Positions 8,367-15,759 of a stretch of 32,674 bases of DNA are shown piece by piece. Positions within the stretch are counted from its first letter, which is position 1. Every line of letters starts with the position of its first letter. The notes under the pieces were generated by a model. That model saw nothing but the letters and a program-made list of their open reading frames with translations, did not search any database and had not been told where the DNA came from. The stretch is from an uncultured Terriglobales bacterium (lineage in GTDB: Bacteria; Acidobacteriota; Terriglobia; Terriglobales; Acidobacteriaceae): positions 1-32,674 of the forward strand of contig CATPBJ010000072.1 of assembly GCA_955652395.1 (NCBI GenBank), written 5' to 3'. The position numbers and the translations under genes were made by a program.

Positions 8367-9665
8367 GTGAAAAGAATCCTCCTAGCCCTTATTCTGGCGT
8401 GCGCTTCCCTGTTATCGGCCCAGACCCGCAAGCCTTCCAAACCCGCTTCGCTTTCCGCGTCCAAACTAATTTCCATCCGGGTCACGGGCTCAAGGCGCTA
8501 CATGCCCGCCCAGATCATCGCCGCCACGGGCTTGCGACTCGGCCAGGTTGTCCGCGACGATGACTTCAAAGACGTGAGCCGGCATTTGGGCGAAACCGGC
8601 GCGTTCAGCGATGTTGCCTATACTTTCCAATTCAGTCCCGAAGGCATAAAACTCGACTTGCAGGTGACTGACAGCGAGGCTTTCGTGCCCGTCCGCTTTG
8701 AGAACTTCGTCTGGCTTTCGGATCAAGAGTTACACCAGAAGCTGAGCGCCCAGGAGCCTCTTTTCCAGGGCCAACTCCCCGTGTCCGGCAATCTTGCCGA
8801 CCAGGTTTCAGAAGCTTTGCAGGCGCTCGCCATCGAACACAAGCTGCACGGTCGCGTCGATTATCTTCGCGCCGGCCCACAAGACGGGCCCATGGAAGCC
8901 TTCGAGTTCAGCATCACCGGCCAGCCCATCAGCATTCGCAAGATCAACTTCAGCGGCGCCGGCCCGGCTGAGCTGCCTTTGCTGGAAGCCGCCGCCCGGC
9001 GACTTTCCGGTCAGGATTACTCGCGCAGCCGGCTGGTGCTCCAGGCCGAGAAGAACTTCCTCCCCGTCTTTCTTGCACATGGCTACCTCAAGGCGACGAT
9101 CGCCGACCCCCAGCCCAAGGTTGTAGAGGAAACACCTGACGAAACTTCCGTGGACGTCACTTTTTCCGTCACTCCCGGCGCCCAGTACAAACTCAGCGCG
9201 CTTCAGCTCGCCGGCTACACCAAAGTGTTTCCGGTTGAAAAGCTGCGCGAGCTGATCCACCTGCAACCTGGTCAAATCGTGAACGCGGTGCAGACCGACC
9301 AGGATGTTGAAGCCCTAAAGAAGCTCTACGGAGCCCGGGGATACATGGGAGTTCAAGTTCACCCTACGCCTGAAATGAACGCCGCTGACTCCACGGTCAA
9401 GTACCTCTTCCAGTTTGAGGAGGGCAGCATCTACAAGATGGGAGATCTGGAAGTTCGCGGCCTGGACAGCAAAGCCGCCGAACGCACCCTGGCCGCCTGG
9501 AGGCTGCTCCCCGGCCAGACCTATGATTCCGGCTATCCCAGGCTGTTTCTGGATTCGATTATCCGCCAATTTCCCGCGGACCAATGGAAGATCACGGTCC
9601 ACGAAACTCCCGAAGACCACGACAAGGTAGTGGACGTTTCCCTGCGCTTCGACCCCGTACGGTGA
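8367..9665 (+). CDS. Exported POTRA-domain protein lacking a beta-barrel
   Basis: The product (432 residues from the GTG at 8367) opens with a signal peptide (KRILLALILACASLLSAQ). It then consists of several POTRA-like repeats: the units at about 35-100 (SIRVTGSRRYMPAQIIAATGLRLGQ), 265-345 (LSALQLAGYTKVFPVEKLRELIHLQPGQ) and 360-432 (DLEVRGLDSKAAERTLAAWRLLPGQ) are recognisable. POTRA domains bind outer-membrane protein chains or lipoproteins in BamA and TamA. Here no C-terminal 16-stranded barrel follows; the gene ends after the last POTRA-like unit. It may work as a soluble periplasmic partner. The GTG is chosen because it starts the signal peptide; a TTG at 8334 in frame is less likely. A TAAAAT box seven bases before the GTG could mean a leaderless message. 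Confidence 0.82.
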   Translation: MKRILLALILACASLLSAQTRKPSKPASLSASKLISIRVTGSRRYMPAQIIAATGLRLGQVVRDDDFKDVSRHLGETGAFSDVAYTFQFSPEGIKLDLQVTDSEAFVPVRFENFVWLSDQELHQKLSAQEPLFQGQLPVSGNLADQVSEALQALAIEHKLHGRVDYLRAGPQDGPMEAFEFSITGQPISIRKINFSGAGPAELPLLEAAARRLSGQDYSRSRLVLQAEKNFLPVFLAHGYLKATIADPQPKVVEETPDETSVDVTFSVTPGAQYKLSALQLAGYTKVFPVEKLRELIHLQPGQIVNAVQTDQDVEALKKLYGARGYMGVQVHPTPEMNAADSTVKYLFQFEEGSIYKMGDLEVRGLDSKAAERTLAAWRLLPGQTYDSGYPRLFLDSIIRQFPADQWKITVHETPEDHDKVVDVSLRFDPVR

Positions 9666-9781
9666 GGACCGATGTTTTGCCGTTTCTGTTATTTTTTAGA
9701 CTAGAAGAAGAGCGTCGTTCTTTTTGCACGCATCTAACGAGATGCTACTTATAAGCCAGAGTTCGTAGGAGAAATGTTCGG

Positions 9782-10126
9782 ATGAGCCATGCTCTCTCGA
9801 GATTTGCAACTGTGCTCGCAACGGCGTTCCTGGGCGCAACCCTGGCCCTTGCATCCAATAAACCCCAGGCCTTCACCGGCAAGGTCAGCGATGCCATGTG
9901 CGGCGCCAACCACATGATGGGCGGGGAAGCTTCCGAACGCACGCGTGCATGCGTACGCAAGGGTTCAAAGTACGCTCTGGTCGTGGGTGACAAGGTGTAC
10001 GCCCTCGACACCAGCGACAAAGCCACGCTCGACCAGCTCGACAAACTGGCTGACCAACAAGCCAAAGTCACCGGCGAGGCCAATGGCGATTCCATCTCCG
10101 TGCTCTCCGTGACCGCAGCCAAGTAG
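9782..10126 (+). CDS. Small exported protein of unknown function
   Basis: This 114-residue protein has a signal peptide (residues 1-24, ending LALAS) and a mature domain starting [18 protein letters not shown]. The Cys-Gly-x-x-His element and a second cysteine (RTRACVRKG) could form a metal site or a disulfide. The rest ([14 protein letters not shown], then [17 protein letters not shown]) looks like a small OB- or beta-sandwich fold. Similar short GKVSDxxCG proteins are common in acidobacterial genomes as far as I recall, with no known role. AGGAGA lies nine bases before the ATG. Confidence 0.75.
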   Translation: MSHALSRFATVLATAFLGATLALASNKPQAFTGKVSDAMCGANHMMGGEASERTRACVRKGSKYALVVGDKVYALDTSDKATLDQLDKLADQQAKVTGEANGDSISVLSVTAAK

Positions 10127-10198
10127 GGCCTGGTCCGCCGAGAGTATTCACTTCGACACGTGGGGACCCTTTTTTCCTAAATTACCTGGATTTTCATA

Positions 10199-10226
10199 TT
10201 GTCCCCGCAACTCTCTATGTTATGTT
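10199..10226 (+). promoter_or_regulatory. Possible promoter for the arginine decarboxylase gene
   Basis: TTGTCC (10199-10204) and TATGTT (10221-10226) are 16 bases apart, matching 4 of 6 positions each of the sigma-70 consensus. They lie about 40 bases upstream of the decarboxylase start. Weak match, so tentative. Confidence 0.3.
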
Positions 10227-10265
10227 TTAGCGAATTTACCCAAGTGCCCTCGGAGGGAACTCGAT

Positions 10266-10823
10266 TTGTCTAAAGACATGGTCCCCAAGCGGATTTTCTT
10301 CACCAAGGGGGTCGGGAAACATCGCGAACGTCTAACTTCGTTTGAGCTGGCGTTGCGGGACGCCGGCATCGCCGCCCAGAATCTGGTTCGAGTCTCCTCG
10401 ATTTTTCCGCCACAGTGCAAGCTGGTCCCGCGCTCCCAGGGACTGAAGTACCTGAGTCCCGGCGAAGTGGTTTTTGCGGTCGTGGCCGAGAACTCCACCC
10501 ACGAGCCGCACCGTCTGCTCGCGTCCAGCATCGGCGTTGCCATTCCCGCCGATCGCAACACCTACGGCTATCTCAGCGAGCACCACTCCTTCGGAGAGAC
10601 CGAAGACTCGGCGGGTGACTACGCCGAAGAACTCGCGGCCGAGATGCTGGCCACCACTCTCAACGTCGAATTCGACCCCGACCGCTCTTGGGACGAGAAA
10701 AAAGAGATCTACCGCATCTCGAACAAGATCGTCCGCACCGCCAACGTCACCCAGTCCGCTGTAGGCGACAAGCGCGGACTGTGGACCACCGTCATCGCGT
10801 CAGCCGTCCTCATCTTCGACTAA
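10266..10823 (+). CDS. pdaD: Pyruvoyl-dependent arginine decarboxylase
   Basis: PdaD converts arginine to agmatine, the first step of polyamine synthesis by the agmatine route. The proenzyme cuts itself and the new N-terminal serine becomes the pyruvoyl cofactor. In this 185-residue protein the cut should fall between Ser44 and Ser45 in [10 protein letters not shown]. Other hallmarks are [19 protein letters not shown] and [12 protein letters not shown]. The start is TTG at 10266, with GGAGGG seven bases upstream; an ATG at 10278 is the alternative. It stands at the head of a polyamine block (deoxyhypusine-synthase-like gene, aguB, aguA), although the next gene is convergent with it. A terminator follows directly. 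Confidence 0.94.
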   Translation: MSKDMVPKRIFFTKGVGKHRERLTSFELALRDAGIAAQNLVRVSSIFPPQCKLVPRSQGLKYLSPGEVVFAVVAENSTHEPHRLLASSIGVAIPADRNTYGYLSEHHSFGETEDSAGDYAEELAAEMLATTLNVEFDPDRSWDEKKEIYRISNKIVRTANVTQSAVGDKRGLWTTVIASAVLIFD

Positions 10824-10830
10824 AAATACA

Positions 10831-10867
10831 AACGGCCCATCCGTTAAGACGAATGGGTCGTTGCTTT
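10831..10867 (+). terminator. Rho-independent terminator after pdaD
   Basis: The stem AACGGCCCATCCGT / ACGAATGGGTCGTT has two mismatches and a TAAG loop, and is followed by GCTTTT. It is placed eight bases after the pdaD stop and just before the end of the convergent gene. Confidence 0.8.
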
Positions 10868-10869
10868 TC

Positions 10870-10914
10870 GTAGCGCCGGCGTTCCGCCGGCTGTCGTGGG
10901 GCGGTTCCGCCCGC
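10870..10914. repeat. Hairpin repeat family B, copy 2
   Basis: GTAGCGCCGGCGTTCCGCCGGCTGTCG followed by the hairpin GGGGCGGTTCCGCCC. It matches the first half of the unit at 5072-5124. It fills the space between the pdaD terminator and the 3' end of the next, convergent gene. Confidence 0.8.
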
Positions 10915-10916
10915 GC

Positions 10917-12029
10917 TCACTTCCGAACCAGAACCTTCTCCTTCTTTACCTTGTGATTCTGTTCGTTCTTTCCCAATCGCTCCAGAACCGCAGCCACAAT
11001 CAAGGGCAATCCCACCGTCGCATCCACAAACACCTCGCCAAACTTTCCGCCCTCAGCCGGCGGCACAAACTTCCCCCACGAAATGGCTTCGCTATAGGGA
11101 CTGCCTGACAGCCCGCCCCAATACACCGGTTCGGGACAAATTCGCAGTCCGTAGTGATAGCGCTTCAGGGGAACGTTTTCGCCCATGCGCCGGTGCCGCA
11201 ATTCAATGAACGGTCCGAACTGCTGCGACCAGTTCCGCGGTACACCTCCGCCGATGGTGAATATCCCAAGCCGCTTCTGCCGCAGCAGGGTTGATGCGAA
11301 ATGCTCCAAATCTTCGAATGGATCAAAACGCAGTTTGTGCCTGCCCGCCGCCTCCCGCATCCGATTGGAAAGCGCGACATCCAGTCCCAGTTCCGAGTCG
11401 GTAAAAGCAGGCACGAAGACCGGCACGCCTTTTTCGAAAGCCGATTTCAAGATTCCCCGTTGTTCCTTGGGTGTACGGGCCAGGAATTCTCCAATGGCGT
11501 GATTGAGCTTGTAAGAACAAAGAACTTCGCTCGGGTCCCATTGCTCGAGTACTTCAGTCATCACTTTTTCCACGTCGTCCAGGTTCGTTTCCGGCTCCAG
11601 AGTGTCGTAGACGCGGTTATAGCCCTGCTCGTAAAGCTCCTCATCGGAAACCTCGGGGTTGTAGCGGAAGTGGGCCCGCCCGGTCGCCTCCACCAAACCA
11701 TGCGCCATGAGCGCCCCAGTCGAGACGATCGCATTCACAATGCCTCGATCGATCAGCTCCGCGACCACCAGCCCCTGCTTGGCCACAGTCATCGCCCCCG
11801 CCAGGGTCATCACCACAAAACAGTCCTTGTCGCGGGCCATGGCTTCCAGCACATCAGCGGCTTCACCCAGTTGCCGCCCGGTGAACGCGGTCTTGGACAT
11901 CGCACGCACCAGGTCATCGATCGAGTGCACCCGGTTAAGGTCAAGCGGCTCCAGTGGAACCAGCCGGTCTTCAATCGGATTGTGTAAATGGCGCTCCATT
12001 CCTGCGCCGTCGTGGTTGTTGTGTTTCAC
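10917..12029 (-). CDS. Deoxyhypusine synthase-like protein (probable polyamine synthase)
   Basis: Eukaryotic and archaeal deoxyhypusine synthases move the aminobutyl group of spermidine onto a lysine of eIF5A. Bacteria lack that target, and bacterial relatives are linked to polyamine synthesis, with a homospermidine synthase-like role proposed for some. The 370-residue product keeps the NAD-binding fold and SEAISWGKF, whose Lys320 corresponds to the lysine that carries the enzyme-imine intermediate. The family's VSTGALMAHGLVEATGRAHF and FTIGGGVPRNWSQQ are also present. The start is GTG at 12027-12029, preceded by GGGGGTG; an ATG ten codons later has a poorly spaced site. It lies divergently from aguB, 125 bases apart. 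Its position between pdaD and aguB/aguA supports a role using putrescine or agmatine. The actual product is inference. Confidence 0.9.
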   Translation of the reverse strand: MKHNNHDGAGMERHLHNPIEDRLVPLEPLDLNRVHSIDDLVRAMSKTAFTGRQLGEAADVLEAMARDKDCFVVMTLAGAMTVAKQGLVVAELIDRGIVNAIVSTGALMAHGLVEATGRAHFRYNPEVSDEELYEQGYNRVYDTLEPETNLDDVEKVMTEVLEQWDPSEVLCSYKLNHAIGEFLARTPKEQRGILKSAFEKGVPVFVPAFTDSELGLDVALSNRMREAAGRHKLRFDPFEDLEHFASTLLRQKRLGIFTIGGGVPRNWSQQFGPFIELRHRRMGENVPLKRYHYGLRICPEPVYWGGLSGSPYSEAISWGKFVPPAEGGKFGEVFVDATVGLPLIVAAVLERLGKNEQNHKVKKEKVLVRK

Positions 12030-12154
12030 AATTACACCCCCAAGTTGTGCTGCACTACTCTACTAGAAGCCCGCAAACGATTGCCACACCAACTGACCAC
12101 CGAGAACTGACAACCAGGAACTGTTATTCTATTTTTCTCTGCAGGAGGGGCCGT

Positions 12155-13057
12155 TTGCCACCGCAAAAATTCAACGTCGGGCTCATACAGATGTCCACCA
12201 CATCCGACCCTGACAAGAATTTGCAACACGCCGTCGACAAGATCCACCAGGCTTCGGCGCGCGGTGCGCACATCGTCTGCCTGCCCGAACTTTTTCAGAC
12301 CCAGTATTTCTGCCAGCGCGAGGATTCGAATCTCTTCGATCTGGCCCAGCCCATTCCCAGCCCGGTCACGAACCGTCTGGGCTCTCTGGCGAAGCAGCTT
12401 CATATAGTGCTCATCGCCTCCGTGTTCGAAAAGCGCACCCCCGGCCTTTATCACAACACGGCCGTCATGTTCGACGCCGACGGATCTCTCCGCGGCCTCT
12501 ATCGCAAGATGCACATCCCCGATGACCCGCTGTACTACGAGAAGTACTACTTCACGCCGGGCGACTTGGGCTACCGTGCCTTCGATACCGCCGTCGGTCG
12601 CGTGGGAACGCTGGTGTGCTGGGACCAGTGGTATCCCGAAGGGGCCCGGCTGACCGCGCTGCAAGGGGCTCAGATCCTGTTCTACCCCACCGCCATCGGC
12701 TGGCATCCGTCGGAAAAAACCGAGTTCGGCCAGTCCCAGCACGACGCCTGGCGAACCATTCAGCGCGCCCACGCCATCGCCAACGGCGTGTACGTCGCGG
12801 TCGTGAATCGGGTAGGACATGAAACCGGAGATGTCCGAGGCAACGCCGCTCCAGGAGATGGCCTGGAATTCTGGGGTGCCTCTTTTCTTTGCGACCCCTT
12901 CGGCCGAGTCATCGCCGAAGCTTCGCATGACAAAGAAGAAGTTCTGGTAGGCGAAGTCGACCTGCGCACCGTAGAAGACGTCCGCCGCAACTGGCCCTTC
13001 CTGCGTGACCGCCGCATCGACAGCTACGCCGCCATCACCAACAGGCTGACCGATTGA
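12155..13057 (+). CDS. aguB: N-carbamoylputrescine amidase
   Basis: AguB hydrolyses N-carbamoylputrescine to putrescine, carbon dioxide and ammonia. The 300-residue product is a nitrilase-superfamily amidase with the catalytic triad Glu45 (IVCLPELFQT), Lys118 (YRKMHIPDD) and Cys155 (GTLVCWDQWYPE). The substrate-binding stretch YEKYYFTPGD is also as in the family. The start is a TTG at 12155, with AGGAGGGG four bases upstream; the frame is open further back but without a site. It lies upstream of aguA on the same strand, with 126 bases between them holding a family A repeat. Together with PdaD they complete the arginine-to-putrescine route. Confidence 0.95.
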   Translation: MPPQKFNVGLIQMSTTSDPDKNLQHAVDKIHQASARGAHIVCLPELFQTQYFCQREDSNLFDLAQPIPSPVTNRLGSLAKQLHIVLIASVFEKRTPGLYHNTAVMFDADGSLRGLYRKMHIPDDPLYYEKYYFTPGDLGYRAFDTAVGRVGTLVCWDQWYPEGARLTALQGAQILFYPTAIGWHPSEKTEFGQSQHDAWRTIQRAHAIANGVYVAVVNRVGHETGDVRGNAAPGDGLEFWGASFLCDPFGRVIAEASHDKEEVLVGEVDLRTVEDVRRNWPFLRDRRIDSYAAITNRLTD

Positions 13058-13083
13058 ATTTGACTGAGCGAACCGCCGTGAAC

Positions 13084-13132
13084 CATGTAGGGACGGGTCT
13101 TCGACCCGTCCAGGGCGAGCAAGGCTCGCCTG
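13084..13132. repeat. Hairpin repeat family A, copy 2 (between aguB and aguA)
   Basis: CATGTAGGGACGGGTCTTCGACCCGTC then GGGCGAGCAAGGCTCGCC. Its two hairpins match the copies at 2843-2892 and 20944-20993. This is the intergenic form of the element that is read as protein inside metH. Confidence 0.9.
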
Positions 13133-13183
13133 GCTTTTGGCTTTGTGCAGCAAGAGCCATGAATTAAATACCACTCATGAGCC

Positions 13184-14323
13184 ATGAAGCACGCCCTGTC
13201 TGATCGCCACTACCACATGCCCGCCGAATGGGAACCCCACGCTTCGACCTGGCTCGCCTGGCCCCACTACCGCGGCGACTGGCCCGGCAAATTCGAGCCC
13301 ATTCCCTGGGTTTACGCCGAAATCATCCGCCGCCTGGGCCAACATGAGCGCATCGACCTGATCGTCAACACTGCCTCATCCGAAAAGCACGCTCGCAAGG
13401 TCCTCGCCAAAGCCAACGCTCTACCTAACCACATCTCCTTCCACCGTTGGCCCACCGATCGCGTTTGGACCCGCGATTCCGGCTGCACTTTTGTGCGTAC
13501 CGATGTTCACACGGAGACAGTCACGGGAGGGCACGGCTTCAGGCGTGCCGCCTGGGCCAACAAGAAAAAAAGGGGGGCAGGCCCTGGCACTCTCGCCGCC
13601 ATCAAATGGCGCTTCAACGCCTGGGCAAAATATCCAAATTACTGGCACGATGAAAAAATCGGTAGCCACATGGCCAGAATCGCTCACGCCCTGGAAATGC
13701 GACCGGTTCACCACAAAGCCCGCGTAGTGCTCGAAGGCGGCTCGATCGATGTCAACGGACAAGGTACCCTGCTCACCACGGAAGAATGCCTACTCAGCAA
13801 GACGCAGCAACGCAACCCATCCATGTCCCGCGAGGACTACGAAAAGCTGTTTTCAGATCATCTGGGAATCAAAAGCGTGATCTGGCTGGGCTCCGGCATC
13901 GCCGGTGACGACACGCACGGCCACGTCGACGACATCACGCGCTTCGTGTCTCCCGACACGGTCGTCACGGCCGTCGAGTCCGATCCTAACGACCTCAACT
14001 ATGAGCCGCTGCGAGAAAACATCCGCCGCCTGCGCGCCGCTACCGACCAAAACGGCAAGCCCCTGGCCATCATCGAACTCCCCATGCCCGGCCCGGTCGC
14101 CTTCGAAGGCCGTCGCCTGCCCGCCAGCTACGCCAACTTCTACATCGCCAACGGAATCGTCCTGGTCCCGGTTTTCAACGATCCCAACGACCGCGTCGCA
14201 CTGGACATCCTCGCCGACCTCTTCCCCGACCGCGAAATCGTAGGCATCTATTCCGGAGATTTAATCTGGGGATTCGGCGCCATGCACTGCATGACTCAAC
14301 AACAGCCGGCGGTTAGTCCTTAG
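13184..14323 (+). CDS. aguA: Agmatine deiminase with a loop insertion
   Basis: AguA hydrolyses agmatine to N-carbamoylputrescine and ammonia, supplying the substrate of the upstream AguB. The 379-residue pentein-fold protein shows the expected sites: WTRDSG (Asp98), VVLEGGSIDVNG (Glu184), GDDTHGHVDD (241-250) and the nucleophile Cys369 in GAMHCMTQQQPA. It is longer than I expect. Between the conserved FVR (103-105) and WRFNAWAKY (142-150) the family normally has about ten residues, but here there are 36. This added part (about 108-138) is basic and glycine-rich and its DNA contains a hairpin, GGCACG...CGTGCC at 13530-13549, plus an A7G6 run, so it looks repeat-derived. The ATG has no strong ribosome binding site; MPAEWEPH shows the N terminus is right to within a few codons. 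Confidence 0.95.
   Translation: MKHALSDRHYHMPAEWEPHASTWLAWPHYRGDWPGKFEPIPWVYAEIIRRLGQHERIDLIVNTASSEKHARKVLAKANALPNHISFHRWPTDRVWTRDSGCTFVRTDVHTETVTGGHGFRRAAWANKKKRGAGPGTLAAIKWRFNAWAKYPNYWHDEKIGSHMARIAHALEMRPVHHKARVVLEGGSIDVNGQGTLLTTEECLLSKTQQRNPSMSREDYEKLFSDHLGIKSVIWLGSGIAGDDTHGHVDDITRFVSPDTVVTAVESDPNDLNYEPLRENIRRLRAATDQNGKPLAIIELPMPGPVAFEGRRLPASYANFYIANGIVLVPVFNDPNDRVALDILADLFPDREIVGIYSGDLIWGFGAMHCMTQQQPAVSP
13527..13552. repeat. Hairpin inside aguA, likely repeat-derived
   Basis: GAGGGCACGGCTTCAGGCGTGCCG forms a stem of GGCACG/CGTGCC around GCTTCAGG. Units of this shape (a GGGCACGGCTTCAG core) are, as I recall, dispersed in acidobacterial genomes, but no second copy is in this window. It codes for part of the extra loop in AguA. 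Confidence 0.5.
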
Positions 14324-14347
14324 TCATTGGTTGAAGTCATTGGTTGA
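14322..14347. repeat. Tandem 13-base direct repeat
   Basis: AGTCATTGGTTGA occurs twice in tandem, starting within the aguA stop codon. It resembles the short low-complexity tracts seen between other genes here. No function is suggested by its position. Confidence 0.8.
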
Positions 14348-14487
14348 CGATCCGATGCGAACCTTCGGCAAATTGTGGTGAAGGCGTGGGCGCCGGGCCG
14401 AAGAGACCAGCCTCGTCGGCACCAGGGGGCGAACCGAACATTTGTGTCAGCAAACCGGTGTATAGTACGTCAGAACATACGTTTCAC

Positions 14488-14859
14488 ATGAGGTTCGCCA
14501 TGCACCAGCCAATCTTGCGGCTCACTCTTTTGCTCATCTGGACAACGGCCGGTCTTGCTTTCGCTCAGAACGACGGTCAGATACACCTTCCACCACTCGT
14601 CCAGCAAGGGCCAAGTACCTCGAACGTACCGGTGCGGAGTCAGGAAGAAGCAGACAGAGAGCGGGCCCGGAAGGCGAACGAAATGCTCCAAATGGAAATC
14701 AAACGCGACACTGAGAAGCTGGCCCAGCTATCCGCCGAACTGAAAGAATCGGTCGACAAATCCAGTCAGGGCATTCTACCGGTAGATACCCTCAAAAAAG
14801 CTGAACAAATTGAGAAGCTGGCACGCAGCGTAAAATCGAAACTCAAGCAATCCTACTGA
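14488..14859 (+). CDS. Small exported coiled-coil protein of unknown function
   Basis: This product of about 120 residues starts with a signal peptide (MHQPILRLTLLLIWTTAGLAFAQ after a short leader) and has a proline-rich link. A long charged helix follows (QEEADRERARKANEMLQMEIKRD, with heptad-like spacing), and a second helix ends KSKLKQSY. It is probably periplasmic and oligomeric. Two ATGs are possible, at 14488 and 14500; the second has a weak GAGG six bases upstream. I do not recognise a named family. Confidence 0.7.
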   Translation: MRFAMHQPILRLTLLLIWTTAGLAFAQNDGQIHLPPLVQQGPSTSNVPVRSQEEADRERARKANEMLQMEIKRDTEKLAQLSAELKESVDKSSQGILPVDTLKKAEQIEKLARSVKSKLKQSY

Positions 14860-14946
14860 GGAAACCTGGAGACCTTCGGTTTCGGAAACTACGCCACTCT
14901 GCAGTGGGTATGGCTTGACCAAACGACTAACGACTACCCGCCACGA

Positions 14947-15408
14947 CTATCTTTTATACTGCGTCGGCTGCGGGCCCTTCTCCAGCATCTCCCGGTTCCA
15001 GATAGCCCCTTCGCGAGTATAGCTGGCCAACTCAAAATCCTGGGTCAGTTCGAGCGCGTCGGTAGGACAGGCGTCCTCGCACAGACCGCAAAACATGCAG
15101 CGGCTCAAATCGTAGGTAAAGTTGGTGAGTTCCTTGCGGCGGGTCTTCTCGTTGCGTTCACTCGAGACCACAATCAGATTCTCTGGACACGCCAGCGCGC
15201 ACAAATCGCACGCGATACACATGGTCTCGTCCGTATCGGGATTCACATTCAGCCGCGGCGCTCCCCGGTAACGTTCAGCCACCTGCGGCCGTTGCAGCGG
15301 ATACTGCTCGGTATAAATCTCTTTCGGATCCTGATAAAGGAACGTGACCTTCAATCCCTGAAGCAGGTCCACCATGAAGATCTTGCGCAACAGACTCGGT
15401 ATCCCCAT
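14947..15408 (-). CDS. nuoI: NADH-quinone oxidoreductase subunit I-type 2[4Fe-4S] protein
   Basis: NuoI carries the two [4Fe-4S] clusters that pass electrons through the peripheral arm of complex I. The 153-residue product has both motifs: Cys64, 67, 70, 74 in CIACDLCALACP and Cys104, 107, 110, 114 in CMFCGLCEDACP. The N-terminal LLQGLKVTFLYQDPKEIYTEQYP resembles true complex I subunits. No other nuo gene is next to it, so it is an orphan copy or the far end of a dispersed complex. The ATG has no clear ribosome binding site. The SagB-like gene is divergent, 351 bases away, and a second NuoI-type gene lies beyond it. Confidence 0.88.
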   Translation of the reverse strand: MGIPSLLRKIFMVDLLQGLKVTFLYQDPKEIYTEQYPLQRPQVAERYRGAPRLNVNPDTDETMCIACDLCALACPENLIVVSSERNEKTRRKELTNFTYDLSRCMFCGLCEDACPTDALELTQDFELASYTREGAIWNREMLEKGPQPTQYKR

Positions 15409-15759
15409 ATCGCAGTAAGCATATCACCAAGCTCAGACAGAAGTTAACCCCCGAGCCCGGCATCAGCCGAATGAAGTGCTTGCCCTGAGCCAAGTCTAAG
15501 GGGTCTCGTCCGCGTCCTCTCAAATCCATCGAAAACCTTGCGCGAATTCCAGTCGCCGCCCGAGCTTCCCTGGGCTGGATCGAAAACCTGGCCGTGCATG
15601 GTGACGCTCAGCAGCCTTCGTTGGTCATCGTAGGAATTTATCGTCGTCTCGCTTGCGGGCGCGCTCCCTGGCTGGTCGATCCAATCATCTTGAACTAACC
15701 TGTCCCACGCAGTTTACTCCTCGGCGGTGCTGGTATGCTGACCACACCTGCAATCGATC
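15409..15759. other. Divergent intergenic region between nuoI and the SagB-like gene
   Basis: These 351 bases contain short open frames on both strands but none with a ribosome binding site or recognisable protein pattern. No strong hairpin or riboswitch was found. TATGCT at 15734-15739 could be a -10 box for the plus-strand gene. Confidence 0.5.

Noticed and set aside
10199..10265. A regulatory RNA upstream of pdaD
   Set aside because: Only a weak promoter-like pair was seen and the leader is too short for a structured element.
12032..13174. A 380-residue minus-strand open frame
   Set aside because: Antisense to aguB, whose triad Glu-Lys-Cys is intact.
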